Shown in pieces: positions 1 to 8,022 of a DNA stretch of 62,436 nt. The DNA comes from Faecalicatena contorta (GTDB lineage Bacteria; Bacillota; Clostridia; Lachnospirales; Lachnospiraceae), in the NCBI RefSeq assembly GCF_003149105.1, contig NZ_QGDS01000019.1, forward strand, positions 1-62,436. The letters are read 5' to 3'. Position 1 is the stretch's first letter. Each line of letters opens with the position of its first letter. Both the position numbers and the translations under genes were made by a program. The notes under the pieces were generated by a model. That model was not told the DNA's origin, did not search any database, and saw only the letters and a program-made list of their open reading frames with translations.

Positions 1-156
1 TGGGTGCATCATTTCTGATGCTGTTCTTAAAAATTTTCTCTATAAGAAATTTTCAAGGGTTTGTTGTCTATTGTTTAATTATCAAGGTTCTTTTTTTGTC
101 GTTTTCTCTTCAAGCGACAACTTCCATATTCTATCATGTCCGTTTCATCTTGTCAA
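1..156 (-). promoter_or_regulatory. Strong leftward promoter and probable rRNA operon leader
   Basis: On the minus strand TTGACA (151-156), a 17-base spacer and TAGAAT (128-133) make a near-consensus sigma-A promoter. The transcript would begin near base 121 and run off the left edge. It contains a GTCG/CGAC hairpin and an A-rich stretch around GATAATTAAACAA followed by GACAACAAACCCTTG, which resembles clostridial pre-16S leaders. No rRNA bases are inside the window, so the identity is inferred. Confidence 0.5.
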
Positions 157-214
157 GAACTTTTTTATTTATCTTTTTTAGTGCTTTTCTGACCGCTTAT
201 GGGTCAGCTTTGAT

Positions 215-244
215 ATATTATCATTTTCTGCATCAATTTGTCAA
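215..244 (-). promoter_or_regulatory. Upstream promoter of a tandem rRNA-type pair (leftward)
   Basis: Read on the minus strand there is TTGACA (239-244), an 18-base spacer and TAATAT (215-220). A second, better promoter lies about 90 bases further along, and the sequence beyond it looks like an rRNA leader. Tandem strong promoters are typical of rRNA operons in Firmicutes. Assigning it to rRNA is an inference, because the 16S gene itself would lie left of base 1. Confidence 0.55.
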
Positions 245-336
245 GACATTTTTTACATTTTTTTCATCTTTTCTTAACAAAACTTTCAGCAATACCTTAC
301 CGCTTCTAAAATCAGTGTTTCGCAGGCAAGATAAAC

Positions 337-425
337 GGAGAAGGAGGGATTTGAACCCTCGCGCCGCTATTAACGACCTACTCCCTTTCCAGGGGAGCCC
401 CTTCGGCCAGCTTGGGTACTTCTCC
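337..425 (-). tRNA. tRNA-Ser (anticodon GGA)
   Basis: The minus strand folds into an 89-nt class II tRNA. The acceptor arms are GGAGAAG and CTTCTCC, the T loop is GGTTCAAATCC, and there is a long variable arm. The anticodon stem is CTCCC/GGGAG and the loop is CTGGAAA, giving anticodon GGA, which reads UCC and UCU serine codons. CCA is not encoded. It lies just upstream of the leftward rRNA-type promoters but appears to be a separate unit. Confidence 0.95.
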
Positions 426-727
426 AAAATGTCCGTTATTAAATATACACGAAACTGAGTCTCTTGTCTAGTCCTTTTTCCTGTTTTTTTATTTTTCTTC
501 TCTTTTTGCTCTTTATTCCAATTTTCAGACATCTTTTTTCTGCCATATCAATTGCTCCGATACCAATTCGTGTCAAATCTTTTCAGTATTTTGGGATATA
601 TAAAACTTCAAAACCTCCTTTCAATTTTAAATAGAATTAATTTAATATCTGATTTACCTCATACAGATTTAGAAGTTATAATAAATGCAGACATAGTATT
701 AACATTATTAATTCGGGAGGGCTTAAT
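426..727. other. Divergent intergenic region between tRNA-Ser and dpaA
   Basis: This AT-rich 302-base stretch holds the promoter of the leftward tRNA and that of the rightward dpaA gene, but no box in it matches consensus well enough to call. The dpaA ribosome binding site, GGGAGG, is at 715-720. Short ORFs here have no recognisable product. Confidence 0.5.
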
Positions 728-1507
728 ATGGAGAACTATCATTTTTTAGTTATGGGATCAGATATGAGGCAGCAATATTTGGCTGAGCTGCTATTGAAAA
801 AAGGTAATCAAGTAACTCAGGCTGAATATTGCCAAGGGGCGATTTACAATGCGGTCTTACTGCCGGTATCCGCTACAGAGGAATATCTGGAAGCGAACTT
901 GAAACACTTTCCAGACAGCCAGCTTATCTATGGCTGCAATTTCCCAAGCAGGCTCGATGATATTTGCCGAACAAAAAATTTTCGTTGTGTAGATTATATG
1001 TCTGTTGAAGGAATTGCTGAAAGAAATGCAATTGCCGCATCAGAAGGGGCAATTGTTGAAGCTCTCCTGGCTGGTGAATTGTGTATTGATGGAAGCCTCT
1101 GCCTGGTAGCCGGTTATGGACGTGTGGGCTCGGTACTGGCTTCAAAGCTCAAAGCGCTCAATGCTGAAACATCGGTAATGGATCTTAATATCGAGAAACT
1201 AGAAGAAGCAAACCAAAGCGGCTATGCTATTATAAGTGTGAACGATAGCGAAAAAGAGCTGCATAGATTTGACTATATTTTCAATACTGTACCAGCTCTG
1301 GTATTCACAGAACCTCTTTTAAAAAGAATTGACAAAAATGCAGTCATTATTGATATAGCCTCCAAACCTGGCGGTGTTGACTATGAGTATTGCCGTAAAC
1401 ATAACATAAACGCGAATCACTGCCTTGGTTTGCCAGGTAAATATATGCCGCGGACGGCTGCACTGACGTTATTAAATGCTATTGAAAAGTCAATAAGAAC
1501 GATTTAA
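728..1507 (+). CDS. dpaA: Dipicolinate synthase subunit A (SpoVFA/DpaA)
   Basis: This is the NAD(P)-dependent subunit of dipicolinate synthase. In the sporulation mother cell that enzyme oxidises the dihydrodipicolinate-derived precursor to dipicolinic acid, the calcium chelator of the spore core. The 259 residues show the family pattern: an N-terminal GSDMRQ, LPVSAT near residue 47, a dinucleotide-binding GYGRVGS (about 129-135), a NTVP segment, DIASKPGG with a following Tyr, and LGLPGKYMPRTA near the end. It is somewhat shorter than the roughly 295 residues of the Bacillus protein, mainly at the N-terminus and in loops. The start follows GGGAGG with good spacing. The partner flavoprotein gene dpaB, normally adjacent, is absent here; the next elements are a terminator and a tRNA gene. 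Family assignment is firm. Activity depends on dpaB elsewhere. Confidence 0.88.
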   Translation: MENYHFLVMGSDMRQQYLAELLLKKGNQVTQAEYCQGAIYNAVLLPVSATEEYLEANLKHFPDSQLIYGCNFPSRLDDICRTKNFRCVDYMSVEGIAERNAIAASEGAIVEALLAGELCIDGSLCLVAGYGRVGSVLASKLKALNAETSVMDLNIEKLEEANQSGYAIISVNDSEKELHRFDYIFNTVPALVFTEPLLKRIDKNAVIIDIASKPGGVDYEYCRKHNINANHCLGLPGKYMPRTAALTLLNAIEKSIRTI

Positions 1508-1556
1508 TCAGAACAGCAGTGCCCGATGACATCAAATATTTAAAAGGAGAAAGCAA

Positions 1557-1589
1557 AAGGAACCCTCTCTGTTAATAGGGGGTTCCTTT
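1557..1589. terminator. Bidirectional hairpin between dpaA and tRNA-Ser
   Basis: The arms AAAGGAACCCTCT and AGGGGGTTCCTTT pair over 13 bases with one wobble and an 8-base loop. On the minus strand the stem is followed by a T-rich run (CCTTTTGCTTT), so it best serves the leftward tRNA-Ser. It also lies 50 bases after dpaA. Confidence 0.7.
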
Positions 1590-1602
1590 CAAATTGTGAA
1601 AC

Positions 1603-1687
1603 GGAGAGGGTGGGATTCGAACCCACGCGCCCTTGCGGACAAACGGTTTTCAAGACCGCCTCGTTATGACCACTTCGATACCTCTCC
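1603..1687 (-). tRNA. tRNA-Ser (anticodon UGA)
   Basis: The minus strand gives an 85-nt class II tRNA with acceptor arms GGAGAGG/CCTCTCC, a T loop GGTTCGAATCC and a long variable arm. The anticodon stem CGGT/ACCG encloses CTTGAAA, so the anticodon is UGA and it reads UCA-type serine codons. It is the second serine tRNA within 1.3 kb. Confidence 0.95.
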
Positions 1688-1878
1688 AACTTCCTGTATG
1701 CTTTTATAACTGTACAGGTTTTCTTTTGTCTGCTTCCGCGACAATGAGTATTTTAGCATATACTTGAAATATATGTCAATATGTTTTTTAATTATTTTTG
1801 TCACATTTTAGCCATTCAAATTTTCGACAGTATAGCAAAACGAAGTCAAGCTATGACTGAGCTGCGGCTTACTTTCCT

Positions 1879-2580
1879 TTATCGTCTTCTTTTAAGGAAT
1901 ACTTCTGCCATTTCCAAGTCTTCGGGAGTCGTTATTTTGATGTTCTCATAAGACCCGCAGACAAGCTTGATTGGAAAACCAAGCATCTGCTCTACTACCA
2001 TTGCATCGTCTGTCACATTGGTATAGCTTTCCCTCATCAGCATAGAATATGCACCTTTTACTAGGTCATTTTTAAATACCTGAGGTGTCTGTATCATCCA
2101 TACTCTTCTTCTATCCGGCGTATTTTCCACAAAGTCACGTGCGTCTGCAACCTTAATTGTATCTTTCACCGGCATACCTACTACACATGCTTTATTTTTA
2201 CAAACCACATCAAATGCTCTTTGTATGATATCTCCATCTACAAACGGACGCGCTCCATCATGAATAAAAACATAACCGTCATCTCCCAATTCCTGAAGTC
2301 CGCTCCAGACAGAATTATAACGTTCCGCTCCTCCGGGCAGTATCTTGGTCACCTTGGTAATGTGATACTTGTCCACAATTGTCTGCTGACAATACTCCTC
2401 TTCTCCGGCTCCGGTTATGAGATATATTTCATCTATTATATCTGAATCTTGAAATTCTTTCAGCGAATAGTACAATACAGGCTTTTCGTCAAGCATCAGA
2501 TATTGTTTATGTACCTTTGTTCCCATTCTTCTGCCCTGGCCTGCTGCCAGTACAATTGCCGTACAATGTGCTTCTTTCAT
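1879..2580 (-). CDS. ispD: 2-C-methyl-D-erythritol 4-phosphate cytidylyltransferase
   Basis: IspD transfers CMP from CTP to methylerythritol phosphate, the third step of the non-mevalonate isoprenoid pathway in the cytoplasm. The 233-residue protein has the nucleotide-binding LAAGQGRRMG at residues 11-20 with the KQY that follows at 25-27, HDGARP in the middle and a VTDDAMVVE segment near residue 190, all in the family order. Length is typical. It is the last gene of a leftward group, 12 bases after tsaD, so it is probably co-transcribed with tsaD, rnz and the zinc-ribbon gene. No ispF follows, unlike many genomes where ispD and ispF are joined. Confidence 0.95.
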   Translation of the reverse strand: MKEAHCTAIVLAAGQGRRMGTKVHKQYLMLDEKPVLYYSLKEFQDSDIIDEIYLITGAGEEEYCQQTIVDKYHITKVTKILPGGAERYNSVWSGLQELGDDGYVFIHDGARPFVDGDIIQRAFDVVCKNKACVVGMPVKDTIKVADARDFVENTPDRRRVWMIQTPQVFKNDLVKGAYSMLMRESYTNVTDDAMVVEQMLGFPIKLVCGSYENIKITTPEDLEMAEVFLKRRR

Positions 2581-2592
2581 ATAAACACTCTC

Positions 2593-3621
2593 CTACCGCT
2601 CTCCCAGTCTGAGATTGGGAACTGCGTTCAAATCCCAGCCATGCCTGGTTCCCGCCAAATATTCATAATAAGCGGCGGTGCCTATCATAGCAGCATTGTC
2701 CGTACAGTAAATTGGAGATGGACAATAAAAGTCTGCCCCTCTCTCCTCACATGCCCTTTTCATTTCTGCTCTGAGCGCACCATTCGATGCAACCCCGCCT
2801 GCAATAGCAAATTTATTCATGCCATACTCTTCCAAAGCATTCATAGATTTTTCTACCAAAACATCTACAACTGCCTTTTGGAAAGCTGCAGCAATATCAG
2901 CCGGATTATAATTTTCCCCTTTCATTTTGCATCCATTAATGTAATTCAAAACCGAAGATTTCACACCGCTGAAACTAAAGTCGTAGGGTGCCCCATCGAT
3001 ATTTGCTTTGGGAAATAAAATCGCCTCCGGGTTTCCTTCTTTTGCGAGCCGGTCTATTTTAGGCCCTCCCGGATATCCAAGTCCGATTGCTCTTGCAACT
3101 TTGTCATAAGCCTCCCCTGCAGCATCATCCCTGGTCCGGCCTAAAATTTCATAGTCACCATATCCTTTCACACAGACTAAATGTGTATGTCCGCCCGAAA
3201 CTACCAGGCATAAAAAAGGAGGCTCCAAATCAGGGTGCTCAATATAATTTGCAGAAATGTGTCCTTCAATATGATGCACTCCTACCAGAGGAAGTTTTTT
3301 CGCATAGGCCAGAGCCTTTGCCTCTGCTACTCCCACCAGCAGTGCGCCTACAAGTCCGGGGCCATATGTTACACCTATAACATCTATATTATCCAGCGTC
3401 ATCTTTGCTTCTTTCAACGCTTCTTCTATTACCTGATTTATCTTTTCAATATGCTTTCTCGATGCGATTTCAGGAACCACGCCTCCATACAATTTATGAA
3501 GCTCAATTTGTGATGAAATCACATTCGATAAAATTTCCCGCCCATTATGCACAACTGCAGCCGCAGTTTCATCGCAAGAACTTTCAATCGCCAGTACATT
3601 AATATTTTCAATCTCTCTCAT
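2593..3621 (-). CDS. tsaD: tRNA N6-adenosine threonylcarbamoyltransferase
   Basis: TsaD is the catalytic subunit that moves threonylcarbamoyl from its AMP adduct onto A37 of ANN-decoding tRNAs. It acts with TsaB and TsaE, both encoded upstream on the same strand. The 342 residues show the ASKHA fold start [12 protein letters not shown] (12-23), the metal-binding HHIEGH near residue 120, VSGGHTH, and the C-terminal CTDNAAMIG. Length matches the bacterial family. It follows rnz after 20 bases and precedes ispD after 12, suggesting one transcript. Confidence 0.96.
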   Translation of the reverse strand: MREIENINVLAIESSCDETAAAVVHNGREILSNVISSQIELHKLYGGVVPEIASRKHIEKINQVIEEALKEAKMTLDNIDVIGVTYGPGLVGALLVGVAEAKALAYAKKLPLVGVHHIEGHISANYIEHPDLEPPFLCLVVSGGHTHLVCVKGYGDYEILGRTRDDAAGEAYDKVARAIGLGYPGGPKIDRLAKEGNPEAILFPKANIDGAPYDFSFSGVKSSVLNYINGCKMKGENYNPADIAAAFQKAVVDVLVEKSMNALEEYGMNKFAIAGGVASNGALRAEMKRACEERGADFYCPSPIYCTDNAAMIGTAAYYEYLAGTRHGWDLNAVPNLRLGER

Positions 3622-3641
3622 ACATACCTCTGTCTATCTTT

Positions 3642-4550
3642 TTAACATTCAAATACCAGTTCTGCCGACATCCTATCTTTTCCTGCTTTCGCTCCAGGAA
3701 AAATGCTGCGTACTTCTTCCATATATTCTTCCGGCCTGGTCAGGGAAGGACTGTAATGCGTCAGCCACAATTCCTTTACCTGGGCTTCTTTTGCAAGATG
3801 TGCCGCTTCATAGAAGGTCATATGTTTATATTCTACGGCCTTCGAAGCTTTTTCCTTTTCTCCGTACATTCCTTCACATATAAACAAATCCGAACCTTTT
3901 GCATTTTCACGTATAGAATCTGTAGGCCTTGTATCTGTCGTATAAGTAATCTTAATTCCTTTTCTGGGAGGACCTAAAACCATATCCGGCGTTAGAACCC
4001 TGCCGTCAGCCTCCACAGACTCTCCCTTTTGGAGAGGGTTCCAGTATTTTTGCGGAATTCCATGTTCCATGGCTCTTTCCACGTCAAATTTACCTGCGCG
4101 GTCGATTTCCAGAGTATATCCATAACATAACACATTATGATTTACCCGGAATGCCGTCAGGCGGTATCCATTCATCTCAAATGTCTGCTGTGGTCCTTCT
4201 ATTTCCACAAAATGAATTGGGAAAGGAAGCTCCGGGGCTATGACTCTCAAAGAATTCACTACCCTTTCCAGACCTTTTGGTCCAATCAGGGTAAGGGGTT
4301 CCCTGCGGTCCGCATTCCCCATAGTAAGAAGCAGACCCGGAAGTCCGCTGATATGGTCACCATGATAATGGGTAAAGCAGATAACGTCAATCGGCTTAAA
4401 ACTCCACCCCTTTTCTTTAATCGCAATTTGTGTTCCTTCTCCACAATCTATCAGCAGGCTGCTGCCTCCAGTTCTTGTCATCAGGGCAGTCAGCCACCGA
4501 TAGGGAAGCGGCATCATTCCACCGCTTCCAAGCAAACATACATCTAACAT
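3642..4550 (-). CDS. rnz: Ribonuclease Z (tRNA 3' endonuclease)
   Basis: This metallo-beta-lactamase-fold nuclease removes 3' trailers from tRNA precursors. That is relevant here because the two tRNA genes in the window lack an encoded CCA. The 302 residues carry the signature HYHGDHISGL at 61-70 (zinc ligands H61, H63, D65, H66), GSGGMMPLPYR at the N-terminus, TTDTRP near residue 210 and a late TFYEAAHLAKEA helix with LTHYS. Length fits the short bacterial form. The start codon is one base beyond the stop of the preceding zinc-ribbon gene, so translation is probably coupled. Confidence 0.95.
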   Translation of the reverse strand: MLDVCLLGSGGMMPLPYRWLTALMTRTGGSSLLIDCGEGTQIAIKEKGWSFKPIDVICFTHYHGDHISGLPGLLLTMGNADRREPLTLIGPKGLERVVNSLRVIAPELPFPIHFVEIEGPQQTFEMNGYRLTAFRVNHNVLCYGYTLEIDRAGKFDVERAMEHGIPQKYWNPLQKGESVEADGRVLTPDMVLGPPRKGIKITYTTDTRPTDSIRENAKGSDLFICEGMYGEKEKASKAVEYKHMTFYEAAHLAKEAQVKELWLTHYSPSLTRPEEYMEEVRSIFPGAKAGKDRMSAELVFEC

Positions 4551-4551
4551 A

Positions 4552-4785
4552 TTATTCCTCTATCTCTACCGGTAGCCTGAAAGAAGCGAGCATTTTATTA
4601 TAACAGGATTCACATAAATCAAAAGAATGTTTCTCACCATCCTTTTCAGAAAAATATCCCCATGCATAATCTACACTGAAAACACCTTCCTCTGCACGCC
4701 CATTCACAACCGGTATTTCTTTCCCGCATTTATTGCAAATAATTTTTGTTACTTCTTTTGTTTCTTTTAATTGATACTGGCGCAT
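4552..4785 (-). CDS. Small zinc-ribbon protein of unknown function
   Basis: This 77-residue protein has two Cys pairs, CNKCGK (residues 17-22) and CESCYN (about 58-63), set as in a zinc ribbon. The acidic, aromatic segment between them contains DYAWGYFSEKDGEKH. It has no signal peptide or membrane segment. A good AGGAGG site lies upstream. It is the first gene of the leftward group with rnz, tsaD and ispD, one base from rnz. I recognise no defined function. A role in RNA metabolism is only suggested by its neighbours. Confidence 0.8.
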   Translation of the reverse strand: MRQYQLKETKEVTKIICNKCGKEIPVVNGRAEEGVFSVDYAWGYFSEKDGEKHSFDLCESCYNKMLASFRLPVEIEE

Positions 4786-4935
4786 ACAAATTCCTCCTGT
4801 GTTATTTGAATTTCAATTTTGCTACGCCTTCATTATATCGTCTTTAGCCTTGGTTTCCTACTGGGAAGTACTTCCTCGATTATAGGTCGTTTTCCATTGT
4901 GGCGATAAAACCTACTATTTGACAGGTATTATGCA

Positions 4936-6120
4936 TTATTTTCCCAGCTCTCTGCTCATCAGCACAGCATCTTCCCTGGGATTATCATAAAAATTCTGCC
5001 GGATGCCATCCTCCAGGAATCCTTCTTCCTGATAAAATACCCGGGCTGTCTTATTACTTTCCCGCACATCAAGAAGTATTTTCCGTATATTCTTTTCTTC
5101 ACATATATCTTCCAATTTCAACATCAGGCGGCTGCCTACCCCTTGCCGCTGCATTTCTTTATCTACCGCGATGCGGAGAATCTCTGCCTCACCTGCTACT
5201 TCATAAGCCAGTATATATCCTGCAAGTCTTCCCACTTTCTCTGCGGCTATACAAATAGACTGTGGCTGGCTGATTGTCTCCAATACGCTTTTTTCACTCC
5301 AGTAATCTGAAAATATCTTAAATTCAAGTCCGGCAACTGCAGCAGCATCCTCAGCGCTTAAAGCCCTGAGAATCAGCTCCGCTTCCCTTTCCTTCTGGGC
5401 ACGTTCACGCTCTGCCTGAGATACCCTCAGGTAGTCCGGCTGGTGCTCCATGGCAGTTTCTATTTTTCCTGCTTTATAATACCGGATACCCAGGGCCCCT
5501 ACTGCAGCAGCTCTCTGCCGGCTCATATGAGGCGGGGCAAAAGAATAAGGAACCTTGAGATTTTGTTTAATTATATCGCTGAATACAGGGACGCCGTCTC
5601 CAAGAAACACCACTGGTCTTCTGTACACATTCAAATGACGGATTAGTTCTTCAATGGACACCGCCATCTGCATTTTCAGAACTTGAAATACAGGCTCTAC
5701 CTGATTTGTGCCTTCTTTTGTTCCGGCCCGTTTTGAAAATGTATACAAACCCGTGTATACCTGGTTCCTTCTGGCATCCATAATTGGACATATAATATCT
5801 TCACAGCCATAGACCTGATATGCCAGTCCGTCCACAGTCGGAATGTGTATCAGAGGCTTCTCCAGAGCCAGGCCCAGTCCTTTGGCCGTAGCTGATCCTA
5901 TGCGCAGCCCGGTAAAAGATCCTGGTCCTCCCGCCACTGCAATTGCATCTATGGTTTCCAAGTCCAATTCAACCATCTTTACCACTTCGTCAATCATCGG
6001 CAGCAAGGTCTGGGAATGAGTCTTTTTATAATCAATGGTATATTCCGCTATGGTCCTGTCCTCTTCCACAACTGCCACAGTTGCTGTCAGTCCGGAGCTG
6101 TCGATTGCTAATACCCGCAT
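4936..6120 (-). CDS. tsaB: TsaB-RimI fusion: t6A co-protein and N-acetyltransferase
   Basis: Two proteins usually separate are joined in 394 residues. Residues 1 to about 235 are TsaB, the inactive ASKHA partner that binds TsaD in t6A synthesis; it begins MRVLAIDSSG and has GGPGSFTGLRIG at 64-75. Residues from about 245 form a GNAT acetyltransferase of the RimI type, with the acetyl-CoA loop RQGVGSRL and a late DVRESN..ARVFYQEEGF; in bacteria RimI acetylates ribosomal protein S18. I chose the ATG at 6120 because GAGGAAG sits 7-8 bases upstream. The longer frame would need a GTG at 6150 without a good site. It lies 56 bases after tsaE. tsaB and rimI are often neighbours, so the fusion is conservative in context. 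Confidence 0.92.
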   Translation of the reverse strand: MRVLAIDSSGLTATVAVVEEDRTIAEYTIDYKKTHSQTLLPMIDEVVKMVELDLETIDAIAVAGGPGSFTGLRIGSATAKGLGLALEKPLIHIPTVDGLAYQVYGCEDIICPIMDARRNQVYTGLYTFSKRAGTKEGTNQVEPVFQVLKMQMAVSIEELIRHLNVYRRPVVFLGDGVPVFSDIIKQNLKVPYSFAPPHMSRQRAAAVGALGIRYYKAGKIETAMEHQPDYLRVSQAERERAQKEREAELILRALSAEDAAAVAGLEFKIFSDYWSEKSVLETISQPQSICIAAEKVGRLAGYILAYEVAGEAEILRIAVDKEMQRQGVGSRLMLKLEDICEEKNIRKILLDVRESNKTARVFYQEEGFLEDGIRQNFYDNPREDAVLMSRELGK

Positions 6121-6176
6121 GTTATACTTCCTCTCTAAAGGGGCCAGCACCTGTCTGACCCCTGCTTCTTTTCCTA

Positions 6177-6626
6177 TTAGAGCCCCGCTTTGCAGGCGAG
6201 GGGCATCTCTTCAATTGTTATTCTGCGATATTCAAATCCCTGTTCCAGGTCCTTTTCAATCGTAATTTCCGTTCGCTCTCCTGGAAGGATTTCTTCAATA
6301 AGGTTTGCCCATTCAATGAGACACACACCCTCACCCATGACATAATCCTCATATCCCACTTCATACATCTCCTCCACGTCACCGATACGGTAGACATCAA
6401 AATGATAGAATGGCATGCGCCCCTTATCATACACCTGTACAATCGTAAATGTAGGACTGCTGACAGGCTCTTCTATCCCCAGTCCTTTCGCAAAACCCTG
6501 GGTAAATAAAGTCTTTCCGACCCCAAGGTCACCGGTCAATGTATAGACTTTTCCAGGTTTTGCCCGCTTTCCCATATTCACGCCAACCTGAAAGGTCTGG
6601 TCGGGGCTTCTTGTTTCTAATACCAT
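6177..6626 (-). CDS. tsaE: tRNA t6A biosynthesis ATPase TsaE
   Basis: TsaE is the P-loop ATPase that cycles with the TsaB-TsaD complex in threonylcarbamoyl-adenosine synthesis. From the ATG at 6626 the protein is 149 residues, the usual size, with Walker A GDLGVGKT at 32-39, VSSPTF at about 55-60 and the DVYRIGD and IEWA segments of the family. The open frame extends 32 codons further upstream, but that part runs through the repeated sequence at 6669-6730. The chosen ATG has AAAGAGGA 6-7 bases ahead. It heads the tsaE, tsaB-rimI pair. Confidence 0.93.
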   Translation of the reverse strand: MVLETRSPDQTFQVGVNMGKRAKPGKVYTLTGDLGVGKTLFTQGFAKGLGIEEPVSSPTFTIVQVYDKGRMPFYHFDVYRIGDVEEMYEVGYEDYVMGEGVCLIEWANLIEEILPGERTEITIEKDLEQGFEYRRITIEEMPLACKAGL

Positions 6627-6668
6627 ACCGAATCCTCTTTCCGATTCTATTTTCAATGAAGTTCTAAA

Positions 6669-6730
6669 CCTCGCTAAGCTCAAAGAACGACCTGCGTGCC
6701 AGGCTCGACAATACCTCGCCAATCACTATC
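6669..6730. repeat. 62-nt tandem repeat, copy 1 (upstream of tsaE)
   Basis: This copy begins CCTCGCTAAGCTCAAAGAAC and ends CCTCGCCAATCACTATC. It matches the segment at 6766-6827 with only a few differences (GCGTGCC versus ACGTGCT, CTCG versus CTTG). Both copies are preceded by AATGAAGTTCT, so the repeating unit is about 97 bases with a small length difference in the spacer. It lies between purH and tsaE and appears non-coding. Confidence 0.85.
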
Positions 6731-6765
6731 AAGAATGAAGTTCTTTTCGCTAAGCTCGTGAAAAA

Positions 6766-6827
6766 CCTTGCTAAGCTCAAAGAACGACCTACGTGCTAGG
6801 CTCGACAATACCTCGCCAATCACTATC
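6766..6827. repeat. 62-nt tandem repeat, copy 2 (downstream of purH)
   Basis: This is the second copy, starting 97 bases after the first and ending two bases before the purH stop codon. The spacer before it holds another GCTAAGCTCGTGAAAAA, a partial internal copy of GCTAAGCTC, so the array may be a decayed remnant of a longer tandem array. No open frame runs through both copies plausibly. Confidence 0.85.
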
Positions 6828-6829
6828 GG

Positions 6830-8008
6830 TCAATGATGGAATAGGCGGAGGCCTGTGAAGGTCATGGCCATCTGGTATTTATTGCAGGTCTCGATGACAT
6901 GATCATCTCTCACAGAGCCGCCAGGCTGTGCTACGTATTTTACGCCGCTTTTATGTGCGCGTTCGATATTGTCACCAAATGGGAAGAATGCATCAGAGCC
7001 AAGCGCAACGTCTGTCATTTCATCCAGCCATGCACGTTTTTCTTCCCGTGTAAATGCCTCCGGCTTCTTTTCAAATATATTTTCCCATACACCATCTGCA
7101 AGAACATCCATATATTCCTCTCCGATGTATAAGTCAATGGCATTGTCCCTGTCTGCTCTTCCTATGCCTTCCTTGAACTTTAATTCCAGTACTTTGGGAT
7201 ACTGGCGCAGCCACCAGTTATCTGCTTTTTGGCCTGCAAGTCTTGTGCAGTGGATGCGGGACTGCTGTCCTGCACCGATACCAATTGCCTGTCCGCCTTT
7301 TACGTAACATACAGAATTAGACTGTGTATACTTCAGTGTAATCATGGCGATGGCAAAATCTATTTTTGCTGATTCCGGGATATCTTTATTTTCAGTTACC
7401 ACATTGGAAAAGAATTCTTCATCAATCTCCAGTTCATTGCGCCCCTGCTCAAACGTGATGCCAAACACCTCTTTACGTTCCAGCTGTGCGGGTATATAAT
7501 CCGGGTCTATCTGAATTACATTATAATTGCCTTTCTTTTTCTGTTTCAGCAGCTCAAGAGCCTCTGGTTCATATCCGGGTGCAATAACGCCATCGGAAAC
7601 TTCTCTTTTAATCAGTCTTGCAGTGTCTGCGTCACAGACATCGGACAGGCAGATGAAATCTCCGAAAGAGGACATTCTGTCCGCACCTCTTGCTCTTGCA
7701 TAGGCACATGCAAGGGGGGAAAGCTCTCCTAAATCATCCACCCAGTAAATCTTGGCCAGTGTCTCACTCAGAGGAAGCCCCACGGCGGCTCCTGCAGGGG
7801 ATACATGTTTAAAAGAAGTTGCTGCCGGAAGACCTGTCGCCTTCTTTAATTCCGTTACCAACTGCCAGCCATTGAAAGCATCCAAAAAATTAATATACCC
7901 AGGGCGGCCGCATAATACCTGAATAGGCAGTTCACTTTCATCCTGCATATAGATTCTGGATGGTTTTTGATTTGGGTTGCAGCCGTATTTTAATTCCAAT
8001 TCTTTCAT
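6830..8008 (-). CDS. purH: AICAR transformylase, stand-alone (no cyclohydrolase domain)
   Basis: This enzyme formylates AICAR with 10-formyl-tetrahydrofolate, the ninth step of de novo IMP synthesis. The 392 residues correspond to the transformylase part only: KYGCNPNQKP at the start, SFKHVSPAGAAVG near residue 65, a KYTQSNSV element, AIGIGAGQQSRIHC, and the terminal PGGS.RD. Bifunctional PurH of most bacteria is about 510-530 residues with an N-terminal IMP cyclohydrolase domain, absent here. The missing step is supplied by the next gene upstream, a PurO-type protein, 14 bases away, so the two form an operon. The symbol follows common usage for the transformylase. Confidence 0.9.
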   Translation of the reverse strand: MKELELKYGCNPNQKPSRIYMQDESELPIQVLCGRPGYINFLDAFNGWQLVTELKKATGLPAATSFKHVSPAGAAVGLPLSETLAKIYWVDDLGELSPLACAYARARGADRMSSFGDFICLSDVCDADTARLIKREVSDGVIAPGYEPEALELLKQKKKGNYNVIQIDPDYIPAQLERKEVFGITFEQGRNELEIDEEFFSNVVTENKDIPESAKIDFAIAMITLKYTQSNSVCYVKGGQAIGIGAGQQSRIHCTRLAGQKADNWWLRQYPKVLELKFKEGIGRADRDNAIDLYIGEEYMDVLADGVWENIFEKKPEAFTREEKRAWLDEMTDVALGSDAFFPFGDNIERAHKSGVKYVAQPGGSVRDDHVIETCNKYQMAMTFTGLRLFHH

Positions 8009-8022
8009 TTATCCTCTGCTCC

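Noticed and set aside
233..532. 99-residue minus-strand frame through tRNA-Ser
   Set aside because: It crosses a clear tRNA gene and is an accidental open frame.
552..749. 65-residue open frame upstream of dpaA
   Set aside because: It overlaps the dpaA start, has no ribosome binding site and is AT-rich low-complexity sequence.
6669..6827. Tandem repeats as a CRISPR array
   Set aside because: Only two 62-nt units, no regular spacers of 30-40 bases and no cas genes nearby.
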